From positions 1-64,000 of the forward strand of contig NZ_JBLXDO010000016.1 of assembly GCF_048263965.1 (NCBI RefSeq): a stretch of 64,000 bases of DNA, in the 5' to 3' direction. The position numbers and the translations under genes are program-made. Source of the stretch: Ferrimonas sp048263965. GTDB lineage: Bacteria > Pseudomonadota > Gammaproteobacteria > Enterobacterales > Shewanellaceae. Positions 15,392-24,484 of the stretch are shown here, one piece after another (position 1 is the stretch's first letter; the number at the start of each line of letters is the position of its first letter). The notes below the pieces were generated by a model that saw only the letters and a list, made by a program, of their open reading frames with translations, did no database searches and was not told where the DNA came from.

Positions 15392-17212
15392 ATGAAAGAC
15401 ACGGCGCCGCTACACCATTTTTACATCGCTGAAGAGCAGTCGATCTATCTTCTGAAACATGACGATGCTCAAAAGCTGAAGCAGTGGCTGAGGCTGTGTG
15501 AAAAGCAGCTGGCCAGGCTGGGTTACAGGCAGATCCGCTTCGTCGGCAAAGGGGTGTATGGCTTCGTCTTCGCCGGCCGCCACCCCACCGAGGGGGAGCA
15601 GGTGTTCAAGTTCTCCCGCATCACCCTGCCGGTGCACCTGCAGGCGCGGCTGGAGGAGGAGGCCTGGATGCTGGATCAGGTCAATCACCCCAACATCCCC
15701 AGGTTGATCCGTTATCAGCAGCTGAAGCTGCAGGGGATCATGGTGATGACCCTGGCGCCCGGCCGGGACCTGGCTCAGCTGGCCCTGCGCTGCGGTCCCC
15801 TGCCCCTGACCTGGCTGGCCGCCATCGCCCGCCAACTGGCGGAGCTGCTGCGCTACCTGAGACAGGACCTGTCCCGCCCCATAGTCCACGGCGACATCAA
15901 GCCCTCCAACCTGGTGTTTGATCCCCTGTCCCAGACCCTGTCTCTGATCGATTGGGGCTCGGCGGTGTTCGCCCAGCAGGACGCCGACGGCGAGCCCATC
16001 GCCGCCACCGGGCTGGGGGTGGGCGGTGAACCCCTGCACAGCAACGCCCGCATGGGGGATCTCTATTTTATCGGCGCCGACCAGCTGGCCGGACGCCCCT
16101 CCTCCCCACGATTCGATGAACAGGGGGTGGCCGGCACCCTGTATGCCCTGGCCTCGGGCCTGCCCAGCCGCTTCGGACGCAGCGTGCTGCCCGCCGCCAG
16201 CCTGGGATTGCCCAAAGCCTTTGCCGACACCCTGGACGCCATGCTGAGTGACGATTCCCAGGTGCAGCGCCAGGGAGGCGACCACTTTATCCGGCGCCTG
16301 ACTCAGGAACCGGCCTGGCAGCCGCCGGTGCTACCCGAGCCCAGCCTGACCCCCTCCCTGCCGGTGTGGGTGCACCAGTTTGGCCAAGGGATCGACACCG
16401 TGGCCTACAGCTCACGCAAATCCTTCCTGCAGCAGCACCAGGGGGACGCCCCCCTGCCCAGTGGCGACATCCAGATTGACCGCTACTACCGGGACTACCT
16501 GATGGGGATGGGGGATGTGGAGAAGGCCTTTGTCACCGCGGTAGGGCGGCTGGGGGAGTTTCCCATTCTCGGCGGCCTGGCCCTGCACTGGCACGGTGCC
16601 GGGGTGGCCATCGACTCCAGCCTCAACCTGTTCGACCCTACCCTCAAGGCCCCCTTTACCCATGCGGTCAACAACCTGGTGAAACTGGCCCAGTCCATCC
16701 CCCATCAGGGGGTGTTCAAGGCCTGTTTCTTCAACGCCCGGGATACCCTGCACTTCGAGCGGGAGACGCCGCAGCAGGGGTTTGTACCGTCACAGGAGCA
16801 GCAGATTCGCTTCGATCTGTCCGATGTGCCCGAGCTGGAGGACAAGACCCGACTGCACAGCTACTTCGAGGATGGCCAGGACCCGGACGAGAACCTGCGC
16901 CTGCCCAGGGGGATCATGACCGCCCTGGCGGAACTCAACACCATCCACCACACCGGCTGCATCATCTTCGAGGTGCTGCCCACCCACATGAAGCTGCACT
17001 CCTACCTGCGCCTGCTGGATCCCGAACGGGAAGCGGAGTTCCGCGATTGCCTGGGGCGGATTCTGGCCCAGGTGCCACAGATCCGCGACCAGGGGATCTC
17101 CGGCTTCATGAAGCTGCCCTATAAGAACACCCGCCATTATGTGCACCGGGAGCGCCACCCAGTAAACTATCAGATGCCCCCAAGGCAGACTCTGGGGGAA
17201 ACCCGGGCCTAA
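15392..17212 (+). CDS. Hanks-type Ser/Thr protein kinase with large unassigned C-terminal region
   Basis: A 606-residue soluble protein. Residues 45-290 form a eukaryotic-like protein kinase: glycine loop GKGVYGFVFAG (52-62), Lys73, Glu in helix C (about 88-90), catalytic loop VHGDIKPSNL (Asp168, Lys170, Asn173) with Gly where most kinases have Arg, and LIDWGSA (Asp187) in place of DFG. All residues needed for phosphotransfer appear present. Residues 320-606 match no domain I can name; they contain GDIQIDRYYRDYLMGMGD and end in SGFMKLPYKNTRHYVHRER. No membrane helix or PASTA/WD repeats. Substrate unknown. ATG follows CAGGGAGTTCC. Confidence 0.8.
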   Translation: MKDTAPLHHFYIAEEQSIYLLKHDDAQKLKQWLRLCEKQLARLGYRQIRFVGKGVYGFVFAGRHPTEGEQVFKFSRITLPVHLQARLEEEAWMLDQVNHPNIPRLIRYQQLKLQGIMVMTLAPGRDLAQLALRCGPLPLTWLAAIARQLAELLRYLRQDLSRPIVHGDIKPSNLVFDPLSQTLSLIDWGSAVFAQQDADGEPIAATGLGVGGEPLHSNARMGDLYFIGADQLAGRPSSPRFDEQGVAGTLYALASGLPSRFGRSVLPAASLGLPKAFADTLDAMLSDDSQVQRQGGDHFIRRLTQEPAWQPPVLPEPSLTPSLPVWVHQFGQGIDTVAYSSRKSFLQQHQGDAPLPSGDIQIDRYYRDYLMGMGDVEKAFVTAVGRLGEFPILGGLALHWHGAGVAIDSSLNLFDPTLKAPFTHAVNNLVKLAQSIPHQGVFKACFFNARDTLHFERETPQQGFVPSQEQQIRFDLSDVPELEDKTRLHSYFEDGQDPDENLRLPRGIMTALAELNTIHHTGCIIFEVLPTHMKLHSYLRLLDPEREAEFRDCLGRILAQVPQIRDQGISGFMKLPYKNTRHYVHRERHPVNYQMPPRQTLGETRA

Positions 17213-17219
17213 ACGAAAA

Positions 17220-17252
17220 ACCCCGGCGCATGGCCAGGGCTTCTTGTTTTTT
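17220..17252 (+). terminator. Probable terminator of the kinase gene
   Basis: CCC-C-GGC / GCC-A-GGG stem with one C-A mismatch and a GCATG loop, followed by a T-rich tract, eight bases after the stop codon. Confidence 0.55.
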
Positions 17253-17262
17253 CACCGGGTGA

Positions 17263-18606
17263 TTACAACCCGAGAATCGTGGTCGCAAAACCGAAGTAGA
17301 TCAGCACCCCAGTGGCGTCCACTATGGTGGTCACCAGGGGCCCGGAGGCGGTCGCCGGGTCCAGCTTCACCCGGCTGAGGATGAAGGGCAGGCACAGGCC
17401 AATCAGGGAGCCGGCCATCACCACCGACACCATGGCAAAGGCCACCACCCAGGCGATCTCCACCCCGCCACGGAACCAACCCAGGGCGAACACCGCCACC
17501 GCCATGGTCAGCCCCAGGGCACCGGCCACCAGGAACTCCCGCCCCAGTACCTTGGCCCAGTCCTTCATCGCCACCTCTCCGGTGGCCAGGGCCCGCACCA
17601 TCAGGGCCGCCGACTGGGAGCCGGCGTTGCCGCCGCTGCCCACCAGCAGAGGCATAAAGAACACCAGGGCCACGTACTTGGCGATGGTGTCCTCGAAATA
17701 GGCAATACCCGCACCGGAGAGCAGGCTGCCGAACACCAGCAGCACCAGCCAGAACACCCGCTTGCGGTACAGTTCCCATCCGGTCACCTGGTTCATGGGC
17801 GCGTCCAGCTTGGCGACCGACGCACTCTTCTGAGCATCCTCGGTGGCCTCTTCCACCGCCGCGTCCATGGCGTCATCGTAGGTAACGATGCCCACCAGGC
17901 GATCTTCGGCATCCAGCACCGGCAGGGCCAGCAGGTCGTAGTGTCGAATCTTCTTGGCCACCACCTCCTGGTCCTCGTCCACCCGGGTGTGCACCACCTC
18001 GGTACGCATCAGGTCCTCCACCAGGCGGTCGGGATTGGCCAGGATCAGCTCACGCAGGGAGAGGGTCCCCATCAGGTGACGGTTGGCGTCAATCACATAG
18101 GTCTGGTAGATGGTCTCCTTGTCCGGCGCCTCCAGACGCAGCTTCTTCAGCGCCTTGCGCACCGGCCAATGGCCGCGCAGGGTGGCGTAGTCCGAGGTCA
18201 TCAGTGCCCCGGCGGTCTCCTCCGGATAGCTGGCCAGGCGGCGCACATCTTCCCGCTCCGCCTGGGCCAGGCCGGGCAGCAGGGTGTGCTGATCCTCTTC
18301 ACTCAAGCGGTTGAACAGGTCAGCCCGCTCATCCGCTTCCATCTGCGAGAACAGCGCCGCCAGGTCGTTGCGGCTCATCTCCCGGGCGATCTCCGCCTGG
18401 GCATGGGGGGTGAGGTAGCCGAAGAGCACCGCGTGATCCGGCAGGGACAACAGGGACAGGAAGTGCACCGCCTGCTGGGCAGTGAACTCACAGATCGCTT
18501 CGGCAATGTCCGCCGGGTGGGCAAGCTCCAGTGTCGCCCGGGCAGACTGTTTGTCGCCGGCGATTACTGCGGTTTCCAGGGTGGCAAAAAGGTTGTCTTT
18601 TTGCAT
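17263..18606 (-). CDS. mgtE: Magnesium transporter MgtE
   Basis: Mg2+ channel of 447 residues. Order of parts: N-terminal MgtE superhelical domain (about 1-130) with EMSRNDLAALFSQMEADERADL; two CBS domains (about 135-255) that sense cytosolic Mg2+; a connecting helix; and five membrane helices (about 285-447) with MPLLVGSGGNAGSQS and VDATGVLIYFGFAT, which line the pore. Its ATG lies inside the right arm of a perfect 10-bp inverted repeat with the ribosome site in the loop, and the leader upstream is long and rich in complementary segments, so translation may be regulated. Confidence 0.94.
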   Translation of the reverse strand: MQKDNLFATLETAVIAGDKQSARATLELAHPADIAEAICEFTAQQAVHFLSLLSLPDHAVLFGYLTPHAQAEIAREMSRNDLAALFSQMEADERADLFNRLSEEDQHTLLPGLAQAEREDVRRLASYPEETAGALMTSDYATLRGHWPVRKALKKLRLEAPDKETIYQTYVIDANRHLMGTLSLRELILANPDRLVEDLMRTEVVHTRVDEDQEVVAKKIRHYDLLALPVLDAEDRLVGIVTYDDAMDAAVEEATEDAQKSASVAKLDAPMNQVTGWELYRKRVFWLVLLVFGSLLSGAGIAYFEDTIAKYVALVFFMPLLVGSGGNAGSQSAALMVRALATGEVAMKDWAKVLGREFLVAGALGLTMAVAVFALGWFRGGVEIAWVVAFAMVSVVMAGSLIGLCLPFILSRVKLDPATASGPLVTTIVDATGVLIYFGFATTILGL

Positions 18607-18636
18607 GCTTCATCTCCATTGGCCACGAAGCATGCA
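18602..18636 (-). promoter_or_regulatory. Hairpin holding the mgtE ribosome site and start codon
   Basis: In the mRNA, TGCATGCTTC and GAAGCATGCA form a perfect 10-bp stem with a 15-base loop. The loop carries GGAG, the ribosome site, and the ATG start is within the 3' arm. If formed, it would hide the start codon, a usual way to regulate translation. Confidence 0.65.
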
Positions 18637-18648
18637 TGAGGAGGGAGG

Positions 18649-18740
18649 GATCCCTATCAGCGGCGGGCTTCGGTGCCGTCAATCAGCTTTGTATTCGAGT
18701 CTTTAGTGATGTCCCAACTGGGACTACTCGTGCTAGGGTC
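18649..18740 (-). ncRNA. Candidate structured mgtE leader RNA
   Basis: Read on the minus strand, GACCCTA (18740-18734) can pair with TAGGG-bulge-TC (18656-18649), enclosing a second helix CGAGT/ACTCG (18730-18726 with 18700-18696) that caps a GTCCCA/TGGGAC hairpin, and a third hairpin CGGC/GCCG (18678-18661). This gives a possible three-way junction just downstream of a promoter. No known riboswitch consensus (including the M-box) was recognised. Structure is drawn by eye, not folded. Confidence 0.4.
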
Positions 18741-18773
18741 CATTTTGATCCACTCAAAAAATTTGGCGCGCCG

Positions 18774-18802
18774 ATTGTAGGGCTAATTCCCAGTCAACTC
18801 AA
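18774..18802 (-). promoter_or_regulatory. Sigma-70 promoter for mgtE
   Basis: On the minus strand -35 TTGAGT (18797-18802) and -10 TACAAT (18774-18779) are 17 bases apart. Transcription would start near 18767, giving a leader of about 160 bases before mgtE. Confidence 0.6.
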
Positions 18803-18812
18803 GGCAGTATAT

Positions 18813-19409
18813 TCAACGAATGCCTGTGGAGGCGCGCAACTGCCGCTTTAACCAGCCATGGATGCGACTGACCAGCTCATCGTGGTCCTCCCCCTCATGG
18901 TAGTTGAGGTAGCTACGCCATTGACGGTAGTTGGTTTTGTTACTACGTTTGGCTTGGCGCTTGCGGTCCAGCCGGTCCGCCAGGGCCAGGGGGTGATCCC
19001 AGTCGGAAACCACATCCAGCACCGCCGACGGCAGGTCCACCAGAAACTGACCCAGGGCAGGTTCACCGGTTTGATAGCCCCCTATCAGCACCAGGGCCTG
19101 GGGCGTCAACCAACTCTGCTCGGCCATGCGGCTGGCCAGGGATCCGGCGGTGGCCCCCTCCACCAACCAGACACTGTCGGGATCCGGGGCGGTCTCGGGC
19201 AGGGCATCAATGCGCCTGACCTGCCAACCGTACTCGGGCAGCTGAGTCTCCAGGGCGGTGGCCAGGGCGGCGAAACCCGGGGCCCCCTGGGGCGCCACCA
19301 GCAGCACTTCACCCAGGGTGCCGGCGGTGTGGCTGGGGGTCAGACGCTCGGCGGCCTGCAGGACAGGATGAACGGCAATCAACAGAATCAGCAGAGTTCG
19401 TAACAGCAT
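18813..19409 (-). CDS. Exported protein of unknown function (DUF3530-like)
   Basis: A 198-residue protein from the ATG at 19409, which begins a signal peptide (MLLRTLLILLIAVHPVLQAAE). The remainder has an alpha/beta-hydrolase-like strand pattern: EVLLVAPQGAPGFAALATALE, ALVLIGGYQTGEPALGQFL and VSDWDHPLALADRL, as in DUF3530 proteins, but it is shorter than usual members and no GxSxG nucleophile motif is visible. Probably periplasmic. Upstream of mgtE in the same direction, 206 bases away with a separate mgtE promoter. Confidence 0.5.
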   Translation of the reverse strand: MLLRTLLILLIAVHPVLQAAERLTPSHTAGTLGEVLLVAPQGAPGFAALATALETQLPEYGWQVRRIDALPETAPDPDSVWLVEGATAGSLASRMAEQSWLTPQALVLIGGYQTGEPALGQFLVDLPSAVLDVVSDWDHPLALADRLDRKRQAKRSNKTNYRQWRSYLNYHEGEDHDELVSRIHGWLKRQLRASTGIR

Positions 19410-19549
19410 GGGGCATTTTGGACATACAACTTGACCCACACTGTACCACCCTGTGACAACTAGCCCCACCCCCTTGTCATCGGCCCAAGGGGCTTTACAA
19501 TACATATAGGTGTACGTTTTTCCGACAGATGAAAAAGATAGGACGGAAT

Positions 19550-19819
19550 ATGAATCAGTTCTCCAGCGGCATTGCAGGTTGGCAACACAGGTTCCGCATC
19601 ATCAAGCCCTCAGGCTTCAGCCTGCTCTTGCTGCTGCTGATGGTGCCACTGCTGCTGCTGATGCTGCCTCTGGTGCTGTTGGCCAGCCTGGTGTTCTGGG
19701 CCATGAATGCGGTGTGGCGCTACCGGCGCCCCGGGCGCACCAGCTCCCACAGAGACACAGACGTGGATCATGCCTCCGGGGTGATCATCGAGGGCGAAGT
19801 GGTCGAGCGGCGGGATTAA
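19550..19819 (+). CDS. Small membrane protein of unknown function
   Basis: An 89-residue protein. The ATG at 19550 follows AGGACGGAAT; an ATG seven codons earlier lacks a ribosome site. A long hydrophobic stretch (about 22-52), leucine-rich and containing LLLLLLMVPLLLLMLPLVLL, could form one or two membrane helices. It is followed by a basic segment (WRYRRPGRTSSHRD) and an acidic end (GVIIEGEVVERRD). No family recognised. Divergent from the exported protein, converging on rapA. Confidence 0.65.
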   Translation: MNQFSSGIAGWQHRFRIIKPSGFSLLLLLLMVPLLLLMLPLVLLASLVFWAMNAVWRYRRPGRTSSHRDTDVDHASGVIIEGEVVERRD

Positions 19820-19834
19820 CCGCTATCCCGATAG

Positions 19835-19863
19835 AAAAAAGGCTGCCGATTGGCAGCCTTTTT
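19835..19863 (+). terminator. Terminator between the small membrane protein and rapA
   Basis: AAGGCTGCC / GGCAGCCTT stem with a GATT loop and A/T runs on both sides, suited to both converging transcripts. Confidence 0.9.
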
Positions 19864-19868
19864 CGTTG

Positions 19869-22775
19869 TTATTCCGGCGTGACCACAATCATCCGCAGGG
19901 CGTCCAGATGGACCTGGGCCCGGCCCAGGTGGGCGCTGACCATGCTGATCTGCTCCCGCACCGCATCCAGCTCGCTGTCACGAATGTTGGGGTTCACCTT
20001 TTTGAGGGCCTCCAGGCGACCCAGTTCGCCACCCAGCTGACGGGTCATCTCCTGCTCCGCCTCGGCCACCAGACCACTCAATTGAGCCTGGGCCAGCTCG
20101 TCACCCTGCTTGATCAACCCATGGAGCAGCGCCTGGCTGGCACTCACCAGCTTGGTGGCGGTGTGGCGGTTCAGCGGGGTCAGCTGACGGTTGAAGCTGT
20201 CGAAGCTGACGTTGGCCGCCAGGTCCTTGCCTGTCTTGTCCAGCAGTACCCGCACCGGAGTGGGGGGCAGGAAGCGACCGATCTGCACCTCGCTGGGTGC
20301 CACCGCCTCCACCAGGAAGATCATCTCCAGGAACAGGGTGCCTGCGGGCAGTGCCTTGTTCTTCAGCAGGGCGACGTTGGTGCTGCCGGTATCGCTTGAG
20401 GTCACCAGATCGATGCCGGAGGCCACCAGGGGGTGGGCCGGCGTCAGGAACTGGAAATCCTCGCGGGAGAGGGCGGTGTCACGGTCGAAGGTGACCGACA
20501 GGCCATCTTCCGGCAGACCCGGATAGCTGGGGAACAGCATCTGCTCCGTGGGCTGCAGCACCACGGCGTTCTCACCCTTGTCGTCCTGGGCGACGCCAAT
20601 CACGTCCCACAGCTTCAGCATGAAGCTGATGAAGTCGGTGTCTTCGTCCGCCTCTTCCAGGGCAGTCACCAGGGCATCGGCTGCCGCGCCGCCGTGGGAG
20701 TTGAGCTCCAGCAGCTTGTCACGGCCCGCTTCCGCCTTGGCCTTGTGCTCGGCGTTGCGCTCGGCGGTGGCCTGAATCAGGGCACCCAGCGCTTGCTCAT
20801 CCTGCTCACCGGAGAGCAGATCCAGCATCTGTTCGCCAAACTCGCCGTGAAGCAGGTGACCGCTTGGGCAGGTCTCGGTAAAGGCACTCATCCCCTCGTG
20901 GTACCAGCGCAGCAGGGCATACTGGGCGGTGCCTTCGATGTAGGGCACGTGGATCTGCACCGTGCTGTTCTGGCCGATGCGGTCCAGACGACCGATGCGC
21001 TGCTCCAGCAGGTCCGGGTTCAGCGGCAGGTCGAACATGATCAGCTGATGGGCAAACTGGAAGTTACGACCCTCGGAACCGATCTCGGAACAGATCAACA
21101 CCTGGGCGCCGCCCTCCTGTTGGGCGAAGAAGGCGGCGGCCTTGTCACGCTCCAGGATGGACATCCCCTCGTGGAACACCGACGCCAGGATCCCCTCACG
21201 GATGCGCATCGCCTCCTCCAGCTGCAGGGCGGTGGCCGCCTTGGAGGTGATCACCAGCACCTTCTTGCTGCGGTTGGCCTTGAGGAACTCCATCATCCAC
21301 TCGACACGGGGGTCGAACTGCCACCAGCTGGTGGTGCCGTTGGCCCCTTCAAACTCCTGGTAGAGCTTCTCAGGGTAGAGCTGATTCATCAGCTTCTGGT
21401 TGGCGGTGCCGCCCCCCAGCATGGCGTTCACCCGCATGGCGGTGGCGTACTGTTTGGGCATCGCCATGGCATGCAGGTTCAGCTCACGCCCCTGGAAGCC
21501 GGAGACGCCGCTGCGGGTGTTACGGAACAGCACCCGGCTGGTGCCGTGACGGTCCAACAGCTCCTTCACCAGGGCCTGACAGGCGGCGCTGCGCGCCTCA
21601 TCGTCGCCGCTCTGGATGGTGGTCAGTTCGCTGGAGATGTCGCTCTCCTTGAGCAGACCGGCCAGCGCCTGCTGCTCCTCCTGGGACAGGGGGCGCTCCG
21701 CCAGCAGGGCGTCGGCGGCGTCGGCCACCTGTTGGTAGCTCTGCTCCTCCTGGGTGAAGGCGTTGTAATCGTAGAAACGATCCGGGTCCAGCAGACGCAG
21801 ACGGGCGAAGTGGCTCTGGTGGCCCAGCTGATCCGGGGTGGCGGTCAGCAGCAGCACGCCGGGGATCGCCTGTGCCAGCTGCTCCACCACCTGGTAGGCG
21901 CGGCTGGGGGCAGACTCACTCCACTCCAGGTGGTGGGCTTCGTCCACCACCAACAGATCCCAGTCGGCGTCCAGGGCTTGCTGGAGGCGGCTCTTCTTGC
22001 GCAGCAGGTCCAGAGAGCAGATCACCAGCTGTTCGGTTTCAAAGGGGTTGTCGCAGTCGGCCAGGGCCTCGATGCAGCGCTCCTCATCAAACAGGGAGAA
22101 GCGCAGGCTGAAGCGACGCAGCATCTCCACCAGCCACTGGTGCTGCAGGGTCTCGGGCACCAGGATCAGCACCCGCTGAGCCTTACCGGAGAGCAGCTGC
22201 TGATGCAGGATGTGGCCCGCCTCGATGGTCTTACCCAGACCCACTTCGTCCGCCAGCAGGACCCGCGGCCCATGGCGACGGCCCACTTCATTGGCGATGT
22301 AGAGCTGGTGAGGGATCAGGCCGGCACGGGGACCCTGCAGGGCGCGCAGGGGATTCTTCAGCATGGCGTGGCGCTGACGCTGGCTCAGGTAGCGGGTGAC
22401 GAAGTACTCCATGCGATCGACCTGACCGGCAAACAGGCGGTCCTGAGGCTTGTTGAAGCGGATCTGGTGATCCAGCATGGTTTCGCGCAGGGTGTCGTTG
22501 TCGCCGGTGTCGCTGCGGACGCCCTCGTAGGAGAGCAGACCATCCCTGTCGTGCACCGCTTCCACCTCCAGGGTCCATCCCTCGTGGCTGATGATGGTAT
22601 CGCCGGGATTGAACACCACCCTGGTCAGCGGGGCGTCCTCCCTGGCGAACATGCGGTTGTCTCCGGTAGCGGGGAACAGAACCGTGACCATACGCCCTTC
22701 GATGGCGACCACGGTACCCAGGCCCAGGTCAGATTCAGCGTCGCTGATCCAACGTTGTCCGAGAGCAAATGACAT
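19869..22775 (-). CDS. rapA: RNA polymerase-associated protein RapA (HepA)
   Basis: SWI2/SNF2-family ATPase that binds RNA polymerase and helps recycle it after termination. Its 968 residues equal the E. coli length. N-terminal Tudor-like domains (about 1-110) begin MSFALGQRWISDAESDLGLG. The helicase core shows LLADEVGLGKTIEAG (motif I, about 173-187), DEAH in VVDEAHHLEWSE, and in the second lobe ICSEIGSEGRNFQFA and QRIGRLDRIGQ. Monocistronic. Confidence 0.97.
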   Translation of the reverse strand: MSFALGQRWISDAESDLGLGTVVAIEGRMVTVLFPATGDNRMFAREDAPLTRVVFNPGDTIISHEGWTLEVEAVHDRDGLLSYEGVRSDTGDNDTLRETMLDHQIRFNKPQDRLFAGQVDRMEYFVTRYLSQRQRHAMLKNPLRALQGPRAGLIPHQLYIANEVGRRHGPRVLLADEVGLGKTIEAGHILHQQLLSGKAQRVLILVPETLQHQWLVEMLRRFSLRFSLFDEERCIEALADCDNPFETEQLVICSLDLLRKKSRLQQALDADWDLLVVDEAHHLEWSESAPSRAYQVVEQLAQAIPGVLLLTATPDQLGHQSHFARLRLLDPDRFYDYNAFTQEEQSYQQVADAADALLAERPLSQEEQQALAGLLKESDISSELTTIQSGDDEARSAACQALVKELLDRHGTSRVLFRNTRSGVSGFQGRELNLHAMAMPKQYATAMRVNAMLGGGTANQKLMNQLYPEKLYQEFEGANGTTSWWQFDPRVEWMMEFLKANRSKKVLVITSKAATALQLEEAMRIREGILASVFHEGMSILERDKAAAFFAQQEGGAQVLICSEIGSEGRNFQFAHQLIMFDLPLNPDLLEQRIGRLDRIGQNSTVQIHVPYIEGTAQYALLRWYHEGMSAFTETCPSGHLLHGEFGEQMLDLLSGEQDEQALGALIQATAERNAEHKAKAEAGRDKLLELNSHGGAAADALVTALEEADEDTDFISFMLKLWDVIGVAQDDKGENAVVLQPTEQMLFPSYPGLPEDGLSVTFDRDTALSREDFQFLTPAHPLVASGIDLVTSSDTGSTNVALLKNKALPAGTLFLEMIFLVEAVAPSEVQIGRFLPPTPVRVLLDKTGKDLAANVSFDSFNRQLTPLNRHTATKLVSASQALLHGLIKQGDELAQAQLSGLVAEAEQEMTRQLGGELGRLEALKKVNPNIRDSELDAVREQISMVSAHLGRAQVHLDALRMIVVTPE

Positions 22776-22968
22776 GGATGAGTTGACTCCTAATTATTTC
22801 GGCTAGTGGGCTGAAAAGGGGGCGTATGTTACCGGAAGCCGGCCGGTGATTCACCCTCAAATTGTACTGGTCAAACGGCCGCCCATCTGCCATGTTAGGG
22901 TTGAAGCTGTCATAGAACTGTTATCTGTCGAGCCTAGCCTAAATTCCATACGTCATAGTGGAGGTGCC

Positions 22969-24360
22969 ATGGGTTTAGAGAACAAAAGACGCTTTGTGCT
23001 GGATACCAACGTATTGCTGCACGAACCCCTCGCCATTTACTCATTCAAAGAGCACGATGTGGTCATTCCCATGACCGTCCTCGAAGAACTCGACCAAATT
23101 AAGGACCGCCGAAAAGACGTCAGCCGCGATGCCCGTGTCGCCATCCGCACCCTGGAAGATTGCCTCAGCGACGCCTCACCAGAACAGATTCTCAAGGGGG
23201 TACCGCTCAATCACCCCAATGCCCCAGAGGAGGATCTGGGCACCCTCTCCATCTTCCCCGACCACCAGATCACCTTCACCAACCCCGTGGCCCTGCCCGG
23301 CGACAACAACGACAACCTGATCATCAACTCCGCCCTCTATCTGCAGCAGAGCGGCAACGACGAGATTGTCCTGGTCACCAAGGACATCAACATGCGCCTG
23401 AAGGCCAAGGGTGCCGGCCTGGAGAAAGTGGAGGACTACCGTACCGATCAGCTGGTGGACGACATCCAGTTCCTGGCCAAGGGCTTTGCCGAACTTAAAG
23501 GTAGCCTGTGGGAGCGGATCAAGGAGGTCACCAGTGAACAATTTGGCCGGGAGGTGTACCACACCCTGCCTCGGGAGGCCCTGGAGGAGGAGTCTCTCTA
23601 CCTGAACCAGTACCTGATCGATGACAGCAAGGATTTCTGCGGTCAGGTGAAATCGGTCAATGACCGTCAGGTGGTGATCCGCGACCTCAGCCAGGACAGG
23701 CTGATGGGTTACCACGCCTGGGGCATCAACCCCAAGAACATCTACCAGGGCATGGCGCTGCAAGCGCTGATGGACCCGGAGATCGACATGGTGATCCTCA
23801 CCGGTCCCGCCGGGTCAGGTAAAACCCTGCTCTCCCTGGCCGCCGCCCTGGAGCAGGTGGTGGAGCACCGGCTGTATGACAAGGTGATCGTCACCCGCAA
23901 CACCCCGGAGATCGCCGAGTCCATCGGCTTCCTGCCGGGCACCGAGGAGGAGAAGATGGCCCCCTGGCTGGCAGCGGTGACCGACACCCTGGAGGTGCTG
24001 CACAAGCAGGATGAGAGCCCTGCGGGCAGCCTGCAGTACATCATGGACAAGGCCAACATCCAGTTTAAGTCCATTAACTTTATGCGCGGTCGCTCCATCC
24101 AGAACGCCTTCGTACTGCTGGATGAGTGCCAGAACCTGACCCCCTCTCAACTGAAGACCATCATCACCCGCATGGGCGAAGGCACCAAGCTGGTCTGCTC
24201 CGGCAACCTGGCGCAGATCGACTCCAACTACCTGACCGCGGTGACCTCGGGGCTCACCTATGTGGTCGAACGCTTCAAGATGTTCGAGGGCAGTGCCAAC
24301 GTCTACCTCAACGGCGTGGTGCGCTCGCGACTGGCCAAGTTTGCCGAACAGGAGATGTAA
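22969..24360 (+). CDS. PIN-PhoH family ATPase (YlaK-like)
   Basis: A 463-residue protein. The N-terminal PIN domain (about 8-150) shows RRFVLDTNVLLHEPLAIYSF and VTKDINMRLKAKG with the expected acidic residues. The C-terminal PhoH domain has the P-loop LTGPAGSGKTLLSLAAAL (about 270-287) and the Walker B-like AFVLLDECQNLTPSQL. PIN-PhoH proteins are RNA helicase/RNase fusions in other bacteria, so an RNA-processing role is likely. The ATG at 22969 follows GTGGAGGTGCC; the frame is open further upstream but without family sequence. Confidence 0.9.
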   Translation: MGLENKRRFVLDTNVLLHEPLAIYSFKEHDVVIPMTVLEELDQIKDRRKDVSRDARVAIRTLEDCLSDASPEQILKGVPLNHPNAPEEDLGTLSIFPDHQITFTNPVALPGDNNDNLIINSALYLQQSGNDEIVLVTKDINMRLKAKGAGLEKVEDYRTDQLVDDIQFLAKGFAELKGSLWERIKEVTSEQFGREVYHTLPREALEEESLYLNQYLIDDSKDFCGQVKSVNDRQVVIRDLSQDRLMGYHAWGINPKNIYQGMALQALMDPEIDMVILTGPAGSGKTLLSLAAALEQVVEHRLYDKVIVTRNTPEIAESIGFLPGTEEEKMAPWLAAVTDTLEVLHKQDESPAGSLQYIMDKANIQFKSINFMRGRSIQNAFVLLDECQNLTPSQLKTIITRMGEGTKLVCSGNLAQIDSNYLTAVTSGLTYVVERFKMFEGSANVYLNGVVRSRLAKFAEQEM

Positions 24361-24377
24361 CGGCAGTCACTCTTGAT

Positions 24378-24405
24378 GGCGCCTGTATGGTGCAGGCGCC
24401 TCAGC
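24378..24405 (+). terminator. Probable terminator of the PhoH-like gene
   Basis: GGCGCCTG / CAGGCGCC perfect stem with a seven-base loop, 17 bases after the stop codon. The T tract that follows is weak (TCAGCTTCCTT), so readthrough into the kinase gene is possible. Confidence 0.5.
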
Positions 24406-24484
24406 TTCCTTCTACAAGATCAATAACCCTCACCTCTGTTACACTGGTGCCTTCTCAGCAAGTTCGCACCTGGAAAAGCGCACC

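Noticed and set aside
18607..18812. M-box or other known Mg2+ riboswitch in the mgtE leader
   Set aside because: None of the conserved M-box segments could be found; only uncharacterised pairing is visible.
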